A stretch of 64,000 nt of DNA from Flavobacterium gelidicaeli. Lineage in GTDB: Bacteria; Bacteroidota; Bacteroidia; Flavobacteriales; Flavobacteriaceae. Where the stretch lies: assembly GCF_013294005.1 (NCBI RefSeq), contig NZ_JABSNK010000004.1, forward strand, positions 310,001 to 374,000, in the 5' to 3' direction. The notes beneath the pieces were generated by a model. The model did no database searches, was not told where the DNA came from, and saw nothing but the letters and a program-made list of their open reading frames with translations. Positions within the stretch are counted from its first letter, which is position 1. Every line of letters starts with the position of its first letter. Below, in pieces: positions 8,719-18,708 of the stretch. The translations under genes were made by a program, and so were the position numbers.

Positions 8719-9009
8719 TTAATCTGAAAGTTGTGCTATACAATAATCAATTTCACGAATTAATGAATTTATTTTAAGCTTTGTATCTCTTTTATTATCG
8801 TCACTGCCTAGTAATGAGTTGGCAATTTTTAGTGTTTCATATTGCGCTTTAAGTGCTTCAATTTCATTTGATTGAGATTGTATGATAGCTGCAGATTTTG
8901 TTAATTCGACCTTTATTTCTTGATTGCTTTTATCTAAACTTTTTATTTTTAATATGAGTTTTTCAATTTTATTTTCAAGAGTATCAATTATTTCTACAAT
9001 TACACTCAT
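8719..9009 (-). CDS. Small coiled-coil protein cotranscribed with zapA
   Basis: A 96-residue protein that is almost entirely predicted coiled coil: heptad-like Leu/Ile spacing through DTLENKIEKLILKIKSLDKS and EVELTKSAAIIQSQSNEIEALK. There is no catalytic motif and no signal peptide. It lies 6 bp upstream of zapA and must share its transcript. By position and shape it could be a ZapB-like divisome accessory. That is an inference, since ZapB-type coiled coils cannot be told apart by sequence alone. Confidence 0.82.
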   Translation of the reverse strand: MSVIVEIIDTLENKIEKLILKIKSLDKSNQEIKVELTKSAAIIQSQSNEIEALKAQYETLKIANSLLGSDDNKRDTKLKINSLIREIDYCIAQLSD

Positions 9010-9177
9010 TATATTTCCTTTTCATTACTTAATATTACAAATTTAGTATTAGTTTTTATTATTACAATATTTTATTCGTTTTTTTATTCTAAAATAGTCA
9101 AACTATTGTCTAGTAATTGATTACGAAAAGTGTTTTTTTATAAAGTTAAACGAATTACTTTTTTTACCTTAGCAAAA

Positions 9178-10884
9178 ATGTATATGATGAGATTTTTGAC
9201 TTTTTTTTTAGTGCTTTCCACTAGTATTTTCGCACAAAATAACTATCCTAAGGATTATTTTAGACTGCCTCTAGATGTTCCTGTTCAGTTATCGGGTAAT
9301 TTTGGGGAGCTACGTCCCAATCATTTTCATACTGGTTTTGATTTTAAAACTTTACAACGTGAAGGACTAGAGGTTCATGCTGTCGCAGATGGTTATGTGT
9401 CTAGGATTAAGATGTCCCCTTACGGAAACGGTAAAGCAATTTACATAACACACCCTAATGGATACACATCAGTATATTGTCATTTGCAAAATGCTAACGC
9501 TGAAATTTTAGATTATATTCACAAAGCTTATTATAAGGAGAAGGCTTTTGAAATTGAGTTATTTTTAAAACCTCATGAGTTGCCAGTTCGTAAAGGTCAG
9601 GTAATTGCTTTTTCAGGAAATACAGGTTCTTCTCAAGGTCCGCACCTTCATTTTGAGTTTAGAGACAGCCAAACAGAAAAAATTATTAATCCTTTGTTGT
9701 TTGGTTTTGATAAAGAAATTAGGGATACTAAAAAGCCTTTAATTTCTGCATTGTATGTCTATCCTGTTGAAGATCAAACCGTAGTTAATCAATCTAAAAG
9801 ACCATTATTGTTGAGTCTTTCTTTGCAAAAAGATGGTACTTATTTAGCAACTAGCGTGAAGGCAAATGGAAAAATTGGTTTCGGAATTACAGCCGAAGAT
9901 TATGATAATGTTTCCTATAATAAAAATGGGGTTTATAAAGTACAGACTTATTTAAATGGTAAAGAAAGTTTTGGATATCAATTAGATACTTACTCTTTTG
10001 ATGAAATGCGTTATATTAACGCATTGATTGATTATCCAAAATACAAGCAAACCTACCAACGCGTTCAAAAATTATTTATGAAAACGCCGTATCCTTTAAG
10101 TATTATTAAAACAGATGCGACTAACGGAGTTATTGATGTTAAACCTAATTTAGCTTCGGTGTATCGTATTGAAGTTTCTGATTTTTTTGGAAACTTAAAT
10201 GTAATTACGGTTCCTATAACTTATGATTTAACAAATCCTATCGTCGAGAAAGAAGTTGTGCATTCAGATTATTTTGTAAAAGTAGCGAAGGATAATATTT
10301 TTACAAAAGACAATATGAGTGTGTTTTTACCTGCAGGAACTTTTTACGATGATTTTGATATGAATTTTAATGTAAAAGGAAATACCTTGTATATGGGTGA
10401 TGATGCCATTCCAGTGCAATCTAATTTTACGATTTCTATTACTGATGATTCCTATACTGACGAGCAAAAAGAAAAAGTATTTATTGCTGATATAGACAGT
10501 AGAGGCAGAGTTGGTTACAATTATACTTGGGTTAAAGGCAATGTTTTTTCGGCAAAAGTAAGGACTTTAGGTAAGTTTAAATTAGCTACTGATACTACAC
10601 CGCCTTCAATTGCAATTACGAGTAGTGTAGAAGGGAAGTGGATTAGCAAACAAAAAACAATCCAACTTAGTATAAGTGATAGCGGATCCGGTTTAAAATC
10701 GTACAACGGTTATTTAAATGGAAATTGGATTTTATTTGAATATGATTATAAAACCCGAAAAATCACCCATGATTTTAGTGACGGAATAGTTGCTGAAGGA
10801 GCAAATGATTTAAAAGTGATTGTAATTGATAATGTAGGGAATTCAAGTACCTTTGAGACACATTTTTTTAGAAGTCAACAATAA
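9178..10884 (+). CDS. M23 family metallopeptidase (LytM domain), secreted
   Basis: A 568-residue exported endopeptidase likely to cut peptidoglycan cross-links in the periplasm. I chose ATG 9178 (MYMMRFLTFFLVLSTSIFAQ), not the upstream GTG at 9130, because it begins exactly at the signal peptide. The LytM domain follows at about residues 30-175. All zinc ligands are present: H and D in NHFHTGFDF, and H-x-H in GPHLHFEF; the GNTGSSQGPHLH block is canonical. The remaining 390 residues are beta-rich, with Ig-like segments near the C-terminus (DTTPPSIAITSSVEGKW). The TonB receptor gene follows after 12 bp, so the two are cotranscribed. Confidence 0.92.
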   Translation: MYMMRFLTFFLVLSTSIFAQNNYPKDYFRLPLDVPVQLSGNFGELRPNHFHTGFDFKTLQREGLEVHAVADGYVSRIKMSPYGNGKAIYITHPNGYTSVYCHLQNANAEILDYIHKAYYKEKAFEIELFLKPHELPVRKGQVIAFSGNTGSSQGPHLHFEFRDSQTEKIINPLLFGFDKEIRDTKKPLISALYVYPVEDQTVVNQSKRPLLLSLSLQKDGTYLATSVKANGKIGFGITAEDYDNVSYNKNGVYKVQTYLNGKESFGYQLDTYSFDEMRYINALIDYPKYKQTYQRVQKLFMKTPYPLSIIKTDATNGVIDVKPNLASVYRIEVSDFFGNLNVITVPITYDLTNPIVEKEVVHSDYFVKVAKDNIFTKDNMSVFLPAGTFYDDFDMNFNVKGNTLYMGDDAIPVQSNFTISITDDSYTDEQKEKVFIADIDSRGRVGYNYTWVKGNVFSAKVRTLGKFKLATDTTPPSIAITSSVEGKWISKQKTIQLSISDSGSGLKSYNGYLNGNWILFEYDYKTRKITHDFSDGIVAEGANDLKVIVIDNVGNSSTFETHFFRSQQ

Positions 10885-10896
10885 TAATAGAAAAAC

Positions 10897-13365
10897 TTGA
10901 ATACCAATAAACTTTTTTTTGTTTTAGTTTTATTTTGGGCAATGATGCCTGTTTTTGCCCAAACTGCTAGGGTAAAAGGGATTGTTTTAGATAAAAATAA
11001 CCTTGCTGTTAGTGATGTGAATGTTACGGCATCAGACTTGGTTACGCAAACAAATGAGAACGGATATTATACTTTGCTTGTTCCTGCAAATAAAAAAATT
11101 ACTTTAATTTTTACTCATATCTCTTTAAAGAAAATCACTGTTTCTTTGAGTTTAAAGACAAATGAACAGTATGAGTTTAATTTATTCATGAATGATCAAC
11201 AGGAGCAAATGGGCGAAGTGATTGTGACCACTAACGAAAAGAGGAATACGACAGGGGTAACAACTATTTCTCCTGAAATGATTCGGAAAATTCCTGGTGC
11301 TAATGCTGGAATCGAAAATATTTTAAAAACATTAGCGGGAGTAAACTCTAATAATGAATTAAGTACTCAATATGCTGTTCGTGGTGGGAATTATGATGAA
11401 AATCTAGTTTATGTTAACGAAATTGAAGTGTATCGTCCTTTTTTAATTCGGTCTGGTCAGCAAGAGGGGTTGAGTTTTACTAATACCGATTTAGTGAAAA
11501 ATGTTGATTTTTCTGCGGGTGGTTTCCAAGCTAAATTTGGCGATAAGCTATCATCTGTTTTAGATATTACTTATAGAGTACCTACGAATTTTGCGGCAAC
11601 AATGGAGGCGAGTTTTCTTGGCGGAAGCCTAGCGATTGATGCTGTTTCTAAAAATAAAAAATGGTCTGCAATTACAGGTGTCCGTTATAGAAATAATAGT
11701 TTATTAGTAAATAGTCAAGATACCGAAACGAATTACACGCCCTCATTTGTAGATATTCAAACAAATATAAATTATAAGGCTTCCGCCAAATGGCAGTGGA
11801 GTTTTTTAGGAAATATTTCTCAAAATAAGTATGATTATAGTCCGTTAACAAAGCAAACAAAATTTGGTACAATTGATAATCCTATCACGCTTTCGGTTTT
11901 TTATGAAGGGCAGGAAAAAGATAAATACGATACGTATTTTGGTGCTTTAAAAACTACTTATAAACCAACCGAAAATTTTACTTTAAAACTAATTACATCC
12001 TTATTTCATACGCAAGAGCAAGAGCATTTTGATATTTTGGCGCAGTACCGTTTGGGTAATGTAGATGCTAATATTGGTTCGGATACGTATGGTGATGTAA
12101 ATTATACGGCAGGAATTGGTTCACAATATAGTCATGCACGCAATGATCTGGATGCTTTGATTGCGAATATTGAATTGAAAGGAATTCATGATTGGAATGA
12201 TAATGTGCTTGAGTGGGGAGTAAAATATACTAGGGAGTCAATTAGAGATCGCATAATTGAATGGGAGGTAATTGATTCGGCTGGTTTCTCGGTTAGTGCC
12301 CCTGATTTAGATTTTTTAAAAAAAGACGAACCTTACACGATTTACTCAGGACCACTTGCGCCATATCAAAACATTCGTGCTAAAAACTTTAATAATATAA
12401 ACCGTTTTTCTGGATATATACAATGGAGTAAAAAAAGCAGTATAGGTAATAGTGAAATATGGTATAATGCTGGAATGCGTTTTCATAATTGGCAAGTTTC
12501 AGGTAATGCTATCAATGGTGATAATCAGTTTGTATTTAGTCCCAGAGCCCAGTTTGCCATAAAACCAGATTGGGAAAAGGATATGGTATTTAAAATTTCG
12601 GGAGGTGTGTACCATCAGCCGCCGTTTTATAGAGAGTTACGTGCTGCAGATGGGGTAGTGCAGCCAAATGTAAAAGCACAGCAATCCATTCATATTGTTT
12701 TAAGTAATGACTACAGTTTTAAAATGTGGTCACGCCCTTTTAAATTAATATCTGAGGTGTATTATAAAACCTTGACAGATGTAAATACTTATACCATTGA
12801 TAATGTTAGAATACGATATGCAGCATCTAACAATGCAAAAGCATACGCACAAGGTATAGATATCAGATTGAACGGTGCATTTGTGCCAGGTACTGAATCT
12901 TGGTTTAGTTTTGGTTATTTAAAAACAGAAGAAAATAGTGCTGATCGTGGTTTTATCGCACGCCCTACAGATCAAAGATTGAAATTTGGTGCTTTATTTC
13001 AAGATTATATGCCTAATATTCCTAGTGTTAAGTTATATTTAAATATGGTTTATAATACTGGTTTGCCTGGCGGTTCTCCTGCTTATGCTGATCCTTATTT
13101 GTATCAAAACCGACTAAATGATTATCGTAGAGTGGATGTTGGTTTCTCTAAAGTATTTATTGATGGTGCTAATTTGAAACCAAATAGTACTCTTTTTAAA
13201 AATTTTAAAGAGTTGGCCTTAGGATTCGAAATTTTTAATCTTTTTAATAATCAAAATGCAATTACGAATACGTTTGTAAGGGATGTATATTCTAAAAACG
13301 AATACGCAATACCCAATTACATGACTACTAGAGTTTTTAATATCAAGTTGAGCGCTAAATTATAG
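10897..13365 (+). CDS. TonB-dependent receptor with CarboxypepD-regulatory-like domain
   Basis: An 822-residue outer-membrane TonB-dependent transporter. It starts with TTG, because this codon gives an intact signal peptide (MNTNKLFFVLVLFWAMMPVFAQ) and the next ATG would destroy it. Domains are a CarboxypepD_reg-like fold at about 22-105 (ARVKGIVLDKNNLAVSDVNV, NENGYYTL), a plug at about 115-225 (GANAGIENILKTLAGV, YAVRGGNYDENLVYVNEIEV), then a 22-strand-type barrel ending LSAKL. There is no SusD partner and no riboswitch, so the substrate is unknown. The coupling to the M23 peptidase gene recurs in flavobacteria and may reflect an envelope role. Confidence 0.92.
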   Translation: MNTNKLFFVLVLFWAMMPVFAQTARVKGIVLDKNNLAVSDVNVTASDLVTQTNENGYYTLLVPANKKITLIFTHISLKKITVSLSLKTNEQYEFNLFMNDQQEQMGEVIVTTNEKRNTTGVTTISPEMIRKIPGANAGIENILKTLAGVNSNNELSTQYAVRGGNYDENLVYVNEIEVYRPFLIRSGQQEGLSFTNTDLVKNVDFSAGGFQAKFGDKLSSVLDITYRVPTNFAATMEASFLGGSLAIDAVSKNKKWSAITGVRYRNNSLLVNSQDTETNYTPSFVDIQTNINYKASAKWQWSFLGNISQNKYDYSPLTKQTKFGTIDNPITLSVFYEGQEKDKYDTYFGALKTTYKPTENFTLKLITSLFHTQEQEHFDILAQYRLGNVDANIGSDTYGDVNYTAGIGSQYSHARNDLDALIANIELKGIHDWNDNVLEWGVKYTRESIRDRIIEWEVIDSAGFSVSAPDLDFLKKDEPYTIYSGPLAPYQNIRAKNFNNINRFSGYIQWSKKSSIGNSEIWYNAGMRFHNWQVSGNAINGDNQFVFSPRAQFAIKPDWEKDMVFKISGGVYHQPPFYRELRAADGVVQPNVKAQQSIHIVLSNDYSFKMWSRPFKLISEVYYKTLTDVNTYTIDNVRIRYAASNNAKAYAQGIDIRLNGAFVPGTESWFSFGYLKTEENSADRGFIARPTDQRLKFGALFQDYMPNIPSVKLYLNMVYNTGLPGGSPAYADPYLYQNRLNDYRRVDVGFSKVFIDGANLKPNSTLFKNFKELALGFEIFNLFNNQNAITNTFVRDVYSKNEYAIPNYMTTRVFNIKLSAKL

Positions 13366-13482
13366 CAGTTTTGGAATTGTCTGTAGTGTTTTATGGGTGT
13401 TTTAAGTACATAAATTGCTGTTAAATGATGAATCCGTTTTTAAAATTGATTACATTTGAATTTATTTTAATATTACATCCTT

Positions 13483-14205
13483 ATGAAAAGATTACATATA
13501 GTATTGTTTAGTATTTCTATTTTATTTTTAGCAAGCTGCAAGAAAGAAGTAGAAAAGCCTAAAGTGATTTATGATGCTACCAATAAAGCTAAAGGAGTTA
13601 CAAAGGTAGATTCTGCACAAGTTTCGATAGCAGATTTGCCAATACAAATGGAAGGCACAAATTATTTAATACATCCTATTGCTGATCTTAGAGTTTATGA
13701 AAGAGGAACGAAATCAAGGTATGGTTCGTCTAGTGTAATTGACTTAAGTTTTACAATCTCTAACTATGGAGAAAATGAAATTACAGGTTATTTACAAAAT
13801 ATAAAGTTTCAAAAAATAGGTTCTGATTCTATTAGACCATTAACTGATAAACCTGCTTTGATACAAACAGCGACTTATTTAAAATCAGTTTCTGATCGAG
13901 CTGGTAAGCAAGTTATGGTTTATACGATGTATGATGTAGATACAAATAGAGATGGTAAGTTAGATTCTAGTGATATTAAGGCACTGTATTTAAGTGATAT
14001 TAGCGGTGATCGTTTTACAAAAGTATCGGCTGATCTTCAAGAATTAATTGACTGGAGTTTAATTGAATCTACAAATAGATTGTATTTTAGAACTGTAGAA
14101 GATACCAATAAAAACGGACAATTTGATAAAAACGATGTGTTGCATTATAACTATATCGACTTATCTAATTCAGAGTGGAAAGTAGCTTCTTACATGCCTA
14201 TTTAA
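13483..14205 (+). CDS. Lipoprotein with two EF-hand/dockerin-like calcium loops
   Basis: A 240-residue lipoprotein. The signal peptide ends in a lipobox (LFLASC, Cys19), so the mature protein is lipid-anchored in the envelope. The C-terminal half has two 12-residue loops that fit the EF-hand spacing exactly: DTNRDGKLDSSD (153-164) and DTNKNGQFDKND (207-218). Each has acidic or Asn ligands at positions 1, 3, 5, 9 and 12 and Gly at 6. Such paired D-x-N-x-D/N-G loops also occur in dockerins and thrombospondin-type repeats. I do not recognise the rest. It is monocistronic, 117 bp after the TonB receptor gene and convergent with the DUF2971 gene at 8 bp. Confidence 0.85.
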   Translation: MKRLHIVLFSISILFLASCKKEVEKPKVIYDATNKAKGVTKVDSAQVSIADLPIQMEGTNYLIHPIADLRVYERGTKSRYGSSSVIDLSFTISNYGENEITGYLQNIKFQKIGSDSIRPLTDKPALIQTATYLKSVSDRAGKQVMVYTMYDVDTNRDGKLDSSDIKALYLSDISGDRFTKVSADLQELIDWSLIESTNRLYFRTVEDTNKNGQFDKNDVLHYNYIDLSNSEWKVASYMPI

Positions 14206-14212
14206 TCTTTTT

Positions 14213-14914
14213 TTAAATCAAGATATCACTTTCTAAATCAGACTTTTCGATTTTAAAATCAAATCCTAGTTGCGCTACTAATTGAATGACTAGGTTTTTA
14301 TACCAGTTTTCTGATTTGGGATGAATGTAGATTTTTTCAATTAATTGATCAATATCAACATTAATTTTTAGCCCATCATTTAATGTAATCTTATTTTCTT
14401 TTACGTCAGATATGATGCGGACTTCTCTCTCGTACTGAAAACTTTTCCGTTTAAACAAAAAAGGAAAAAACATATCGTCAAACGGAATGTATTCTTTTTT
14501 GTAATCAATATAGTTTACTTCTCCAATATATTGAGTGTAGTTATTTTCTGGATTCAAAGCTTTTTGTAATCTACCTATGGTTGATTGGATGGCCAGTCCC
14601 TCACTGTTTTGTGTAAATATTTGCCACATCGCAAATGATTCGTATTCGTTGATATGCCAACTGCTAATAGCTACTTTTTCACGATGTGTCTTGTAATATT
14701 TTAAAAAATCTGGATTGTCTATAGATAGTTTTTTTATCTCCTCAAAAGTAGGTTCGCTAAAGGTACCTTCGTACTGATCTTCGAATTTATCTGATCGTGA
14801 CATAAATAATTTTTTAGACATTAAAAGGTCTAGAAATTTAGATAAATCCAAGTATTTCCAAACAATGGTGTCTGGATCTTCAGGTAACTTTATATCCGGA
14901 TTACTGAGGTACAT
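14213..14914 (-). CDS. DUF2971 domain-containing protein
   Basis: A 233-residue cytoplasmic protein of the DUF2971 family. Typical features are the N-terminal VWKYLDLSKFLDLLMSKKLFMSRSDKFEDQYEG (Lys/Tyr, then F/D), the central ISSWHINEYESFAMWQIFT, and FLFKRKSFQYEREVRII. These are the conserved Trp-His, MW and E-x-E-x-R blocks of the family. The biochemical role is unknown. It stands alone, divergent from nothing and convergent with the EF-hand lipoprotein. Such genes are scattered in bacterial genomes and sometimes sit in accessory loci, but nothing here indicates a mobile context. Confidence 0.85.
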   Translation of the reverse strand: MYLSNPDIKLPEDPDTIVWKYLDLSKFLDLLMSKKLFMSRSDKFEDQYEGTFSEPTFEEIKKLSIDNPDFLKYYKTHREKVAISSWHINEYESFAMWQIFTQNSEGLAIQSTIGRLQKALNPENNYTQYIGEVNYIDYKKEYIPFDDMFFPFLFKRKSFQYEREVRIISDVKENKITLNDGLKINVDIDQLIEKIYIHPKSENWYKNLVIQLVAQLGFDFKIEKSDLESDILI

Positions 14915-14947
14915 AGTTCTTAATTTGAGAATGTAAAATTACTAAAA

Positions 14948-16777
14948 TTAAGATTCAAAGGACTGCATTGTAACCAGTTTATTATAGGTTCCGTTAAGGG
15001 TTATTAATTCTTCATGTGATCCTTGTTCTACAATTTTTCCTTTTTGCATAACAACAATAATATCTGCTTTTTGAATAGTCGATAAACGGTGCGCAATTAC
15101 AATTGAAGTTCTGTTTTGCATCATGTTTTCTAAGGCAACCTGAACAAATTTTTCGCTTTCTGTATCTAATGCTGACGTGGCTTCATCTAAGATCATAATA
15201 GGAGGGTTTTTTAGTACAGCTCGAGCAATCGATAAACGTTGTTTTTGTCCACCAGAAAGTTTGTTTCCGCTATCTCCTATGTTAGTATTGATTCCTAAAG
15301 GCAATTCTTTTACAAATTCGTAAGCATTAGCAATTTTGAGCGCTTCTATTATTTCTTCGTCTGTAGCGTCTAGTTTTCCTAAGGCAATATTAGCTTTAAT
15401 GGTGTCATTGAATAAAATACTGTCTTGAGTCACTAAACCCATTAAACCACGCAATGATTGTAGGTTGATGTCTTTAATATTGATGCCATCAATGGAGATT
15501 GTTCCATCATTTACATCATAAAAACGAGTTAGTAAATTAGCAATAGTACTTTTTCCGCTTCCAGATTGTCCCACAAGCGCAACGGTTTGTCCTTTTTTTA
15601 CTTGTAAAGAAAAATCCTTTAAAACAATTTCATCTTCATATTTAAAGTTGATGTTTTTAATAGATATATTAGAATCGAAAGTTGTTTTATAATCGGCTTC
15701 AAGTTTAGAAGTAATCGGGTTTTGCTGGTCTAGAATTTCTAAAACTCTTTCTGCTGCAGCATTTCCTCTTTTTACACTATAGAATGCTTTAGAGATTGAT
15801 TTTGCAGGAGTAAGAATGTTATAAGCTAGTCCCATATAAGCAATAAACGAAGCGCCATTTAATGTCTTTTCGATCAAGACCATGTTTCCTCCGTACCATA
15901 ATAAGATGGCAATAACCATTATTCCCATAAATTCACTCATTGGAGAAGCTAAGTTTTGGCGGTTACCTATAGTATTTGATAATTTAAAAAATCGTTGTGT
16001 TGATTGCCCGAAGATTGTATTGAAATAATTTTCGGAGTTGTATCCTTTAACCACTTTTAAGCCACCAAGCGTTTCTTCTATCGTTGATAAAAAGATACCT
16101 TGTTCTTCCTGTGCTTGTGTTGATTTTCTTTTTAATTGTTTTCCGATAAGTGAAATTATATATCCTGAAACCGGAATAAAAATGAATACAAATAACGTTA
16201 ATTGCGGACTTATAGAAAGCATGAAAAGTATCGTAAATACAATAGTTAATGGCTCTTTTACAACTAGTTCTAAAATGGATAAAAAAGAAGTTTGTACCTC
16301 ATTGACATCAGCTGATATTCTTGCAATTACATCTCCTTTTCTTTTTTCTGAGAAAAAAGCTAAAGGTAATTCTAATGTTTTTTTGTACATCGCATTACGC
16401 ATGTCTCTCAAGATACCGTTTCGTAAAAAGGTAATGAAAAACATGGCAAGATAATCACTTAAATTTTTCAATAAAAAGATCGTTATGATTAATGCTACCA
16501 TTACTGATAGCGTATATCCTACTCCGTAAGTATCTGTAGCGTGTGTAATGAAGTAGCTAATGTAGTTTTCTGCATAAGTTTTTAGTTTCCAGATTTCAGT
16601 GTAAACTGGTTTAACTGTGTTTCTTTTTGTTTGGTCAAATAAAACCTGCATCATAGGGATCAATGACATGAAGGAAAGGGTGCTAAATAGCGCGTACAAT
16701 ACATTAAAAAAGATGTTTAAGTAAGCGTATTTTTTATACGGAACGATAAAAGAGAATATTCTTTTAAAATTATTCAT
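14948..16777 (-). CDS. ABC transporter, fused permease and ATPase (MsbA/lipid-exporter type)
   Basis: A 609-residue half-transporter that would work as a homodimer in the inner membrane. Residues 1 to about 335 form six membrane helices of the type I exporter fold. The nucleotide-binding domain follows, with Walker A GQSGSGKST, Q-loop TQDSILFND, signature LSGGQKQR, Walker B IMILDEATSALD and the H-loop in VIAHRLST. Similar proteins are MsbA and multidrug exporters; lipid A core or drug export cannot be separated by sequence alone. A hairpin at 16794-16829 lies upstream of the start and separates it from the phospho-sugar mutase gene. Confidence 0.92.
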   Translation of the reverse strand: MNNFKRIFSFIVPYKKYAYLNIFFNVLYALFSTLSFMSLIPMMQVLFDQTKRNTVKPVYTEIWKLKTYAENYISYFITHATDTYGVGYTLSVMVALIITIFLLKNLSDYLAMFFITFLRNGILRDMRNAMYKKTLELPLAFFSEKRKGDVIARISADVNEVQTSFLSILELVVKEPLTIVFTILFMLSISPQLTLFVFIFIPVSGYIISLIGKQLKRKSTQAQEEQGIFLSTIEETLGGLKVVKGYNSENYFNTIFGQSTQRFFKLSNTIGNRQNLASPMSEFMGIMVIAILLWYGGNMVLIEKTLNGASFIAYMGLAYNILTPAKSISKAFYSVKRGNAAAERVLEILDQQNPITSKLEADYKTTFDSNISIKNINFKYEDEIVLKDFSLQVKKGQTVALVGQSGSGKSTIANLLTRFYDVNDGTISIDGINIKDINLQSLRGLMGLVTQDSILFNDTIKANIALGKLDATDEEIIEALKIANAYEFVKELPLGINTNIGDSGNKLSGGQKQRLSIARAVLKNPPIMILDEATSALDTESEKFVQVALENMMQNRTSIVIAHRLSTIQKADIIVVMQKGKIVEQGSHEELITLNGTYNKLVTMQSFES

Positions 16778-16793
16778 TGTGATAAGTATAATT

Positions 16794-16829
16794 AAGACCC
16801 GACTGTTTTTTAAAAAGCAGTCGGGTCTT
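16794..16829 (-). terminator. Hairpin between the phospho-sugar mutase and ABC transporter genes
   Basis: A 12-bp perfect stem, AAGACCCGACTG (16794-16805) with CAGTCGGGTCTT (16818-16829), lies 26 bp past the stop of the minus-strand mutase. The T-tail on the minus strand is weak (AATTATACTT), so this is either a modest terminator or an attenuating hairpin before the ABC gene. Confidence 0.55.
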
Positions 16830-16854
16830 GTAGTTTATAGTTGAATTAAAGCTA

Positions 16855-18582
16855 TTAATTCAATTGCATTGAAGCAATGATGTTTTTTATTTTATCGTCT
16901 AGCACTTCTTGAACAGCTTCAAAATCTTCAACATTGTCAAGAGTTGTATTAACACTGATGTAGAATTTTATTTTTGGTTCTGTTCCACTTGGTCTAGCAC
17001 ATATTTTTGAGCCATCTTCAGTGTAATAAATAAGCACGTTTGATTTCGGAATTGTCATTTCTGATTGTGTTCCGTCTAACAAATTTTTAGCAACCGATGA
17101 TTGGTAATCTTCAACCATAATTACGCGCTCTCCATTTATTTCTTTTAATGGGTTTTCGCGTAAATCAATCATCATTTGAGTGATTTGTTGTAATCCTTCC
17201 ATTCCTTTTTTAGTAATCGAAATCAAATGCTCTTTGTAGAAACCGTTGTCTATATATAGTTTTATAAGTTCTTTATAAACCGTACTTCCATTGGCTTTAG
17301 CCTGAGCAGCAATTTCACACACTAATAAGGTAGCTGCAACAGCATCCTTATCACGCACGGCATCACCTACCATAAATCCAAAACTTTCCTCTCCACCACC
17401 TATAAATTGTAGCTCTGGAAAGTCCTTAATCATTTTAGCAATCCATTTAAATCCAGTTAAACCCACTTTGCATTCTACATCATAATTAGTTGCTAATTCC
17501 ATCATCATAGGAGTAGAAACAATAGTAGAACCTACAAACTGATTTCCGTTTATTTTACCTGCCTTTTTCCATTGTTCGAGTAAAAAAGCAGTCATTAGGA
17601 CCATTGTTTGATTTCCGTTCAATAAGGTCATTTTGCCATTATTATCACGTACAGCAACTCCTAAACGATCGCAGTCAGGGTCGGTTCCTACTACAATATC
17701 TGCATTTGTTTTATCAGCTAGGGCTAGCGCCATAGTTAATGCTTCTGGTTCTTCAGGATTAGGTGATTTTACTGTTGGGAATTCCCCATTAGGAACCGCT
17801 TGTTCTGGTACAATATGTACATTAGTATATCCAGCTTGAGCTAAAGTTTCAGGAATTATAGTGATCGAAGTTCCGTGCAATGACGTAAAAACGATATTCA
17901 AATTCTCTTTCGATTCTTTTGCAGTATTAAAACTGGCATTTTTTATAGATGATGCTATAAATGCTTCATCGATATCTTTATCAATATAATGGATCAAAGC
18001 TTCATTAGCATCAAACTTGATTTCGCTGTAATTTAAATTTTCAATTACATCAATGATTCCTTTGTCTTCTGGTGGTACAATTTGTCCACCATCTTGCCAG
18101 TATACTTTATAACCGTTGTATTCCGGTGGATTATGTGAGGCTGTAAGAACGATTCCGCATTGACATCCTAAATGTTTCACTGCAAATGACAATTCAGGAG
18201 TAGGTCTTAGTTCTGAAAACAAATAAACTTCAATACCATTTGCCGAAAATACATCAGCAACCGTTTTTGCAAGTGTATCACTGTTTTTACGGCAGTCATA
18301 TGCAATAGCAGCTTTCAATGGCTGGTTTGGGAAAGCCGTTTTTAAATAATTAGAAAGGCCTTGCGTGCTTTTTCCAAGCGTATATTTATTGATTCGGTTG
18401 TTTCCTACGCCCATTACACCGCGCATTCCGCCGGTTCCAAATTCAAGGTTTTTATAAAAACTCTCCTCTAGTTCTTTAGGTGATGATGCAAGTAATGTTT
18501 TTACGTCTTCCTGTGTTTTTACGTCAAACGAAGGTGTTAACCACTCATTTACTGCATCTAAAATATTTTGCTTGATATCCAT
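16855..18582 (-). CDS. Phospho-sugar mutase (phosphoglucomutase/phosphomannomutase family)
   Basis: A 575-residue alpha-D-phosphohexomutase that interconverts hexose 1- and 6-phosphates, feeding nucleotide-sugar synthesis. All four family loops are present: the phosphoserine loop in [16 protein letters not shown], metal-binding DPDCDRLG, sugar-binding GGEESFGF, and phosphate-binding [12 protein letters not shown] at the C-terminus. Length and architecture match the PGM2-like bacterial group rather than the roughly 450-residue PMM/PGM or GlmM group. Glucose versus mannose preference is not readable. It starts with [15 protein letters not shown] at 18582. Repeat copy A1 and the GT2 gene lie upstream on the same strand. 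Confidence 0.93.
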   Translation of the reverse strand: MDIKQNILDAVNEWLTPSFDVKTQEDVKTLLASSPKELEESFYKNLEFGTGGMRGVMGVGNNRINKYTLGKSTQGLSNYLKTAFPNQPLKAAIAYDCRKNSDTLAKTVADVFSANGIEVYLFSELRPTPELSFAVKHLGCQCGIVLTASHNPPEYNGYKVYWQDGGQIVPPEDKGIIDVIENLNYSEIKFDANEALIHYIDKDIDEAFIASSIKNASFNTAKESKENLNIVFTSLHGTSITIIPETLAQAGYTNVHIVPEQAVPNGEFPTVKSPNPEEPEALTMALALADKTNADIVVGTDPDCDRLGVAVRDNNGKMTLLNGNQTMVLMTAFLLEQWKKAGKINGNQFVGSTIVSTPMMMELATNYDVECKVGLTGFKWIAKMIKDFPELQFIGGGEESFGFMVGDAVRDKDAVAATLLVCEIAAQAKANGSTVYKELIKLYIDNGFYKEHLISITKKGMEGLQQITQMMIDLRENPLKEINGERVIMVEDYQSSVAKNLLDGTQSEMTIPKSNVLIYYTEDGSKICARPSGTEPKIKFYISVNTTLDNVEDFEAVQEVLDDKIKNIIASMQLN

Positions 18583-18615
18583 ATGTCTATTTATTATCAG
18601 TTAATTATATCTACT

Positions 18616-18703
18616 TTTTAAGGAGCTTTTTCCTGCTATTCGCTCTATCTTTTTATCTTGACAAAAACAAGCTAAAAAGGATGCCGCTGCTATCAGGGCT
18701 AGG
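18616..18703 (-). repeat. Flavobacterial 3'-UTR repeat, family A, copy 1
   Basis: Read on the minus strand, this begins CCTAGCCCTGATAGCAGCGG, then CATCC. A variable hairpin follows (CTTTTTAGCTTG / CAAGATAAAAAG), and it closes with AGATAGAGCGAATAGC, AGG and AAAAAGCTCCTT. The same conserved flanks occur at 44099-44185 and 56563-56670. It starts 6 bp after the GT2 stop codon, in the same orientation as that gene. The flavo-1 RNA motif is a possible identity, not verified. Confidence 0.75.
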
Positions 18704-18708
18704 GGAAA

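Noticed and set aside
14213..14914. DUF2971 protein as part of a defence island
   Set aside because: Neighbours are ordinary envelope and metabolic genes; no nuclease, helicase or toxin partner is present.
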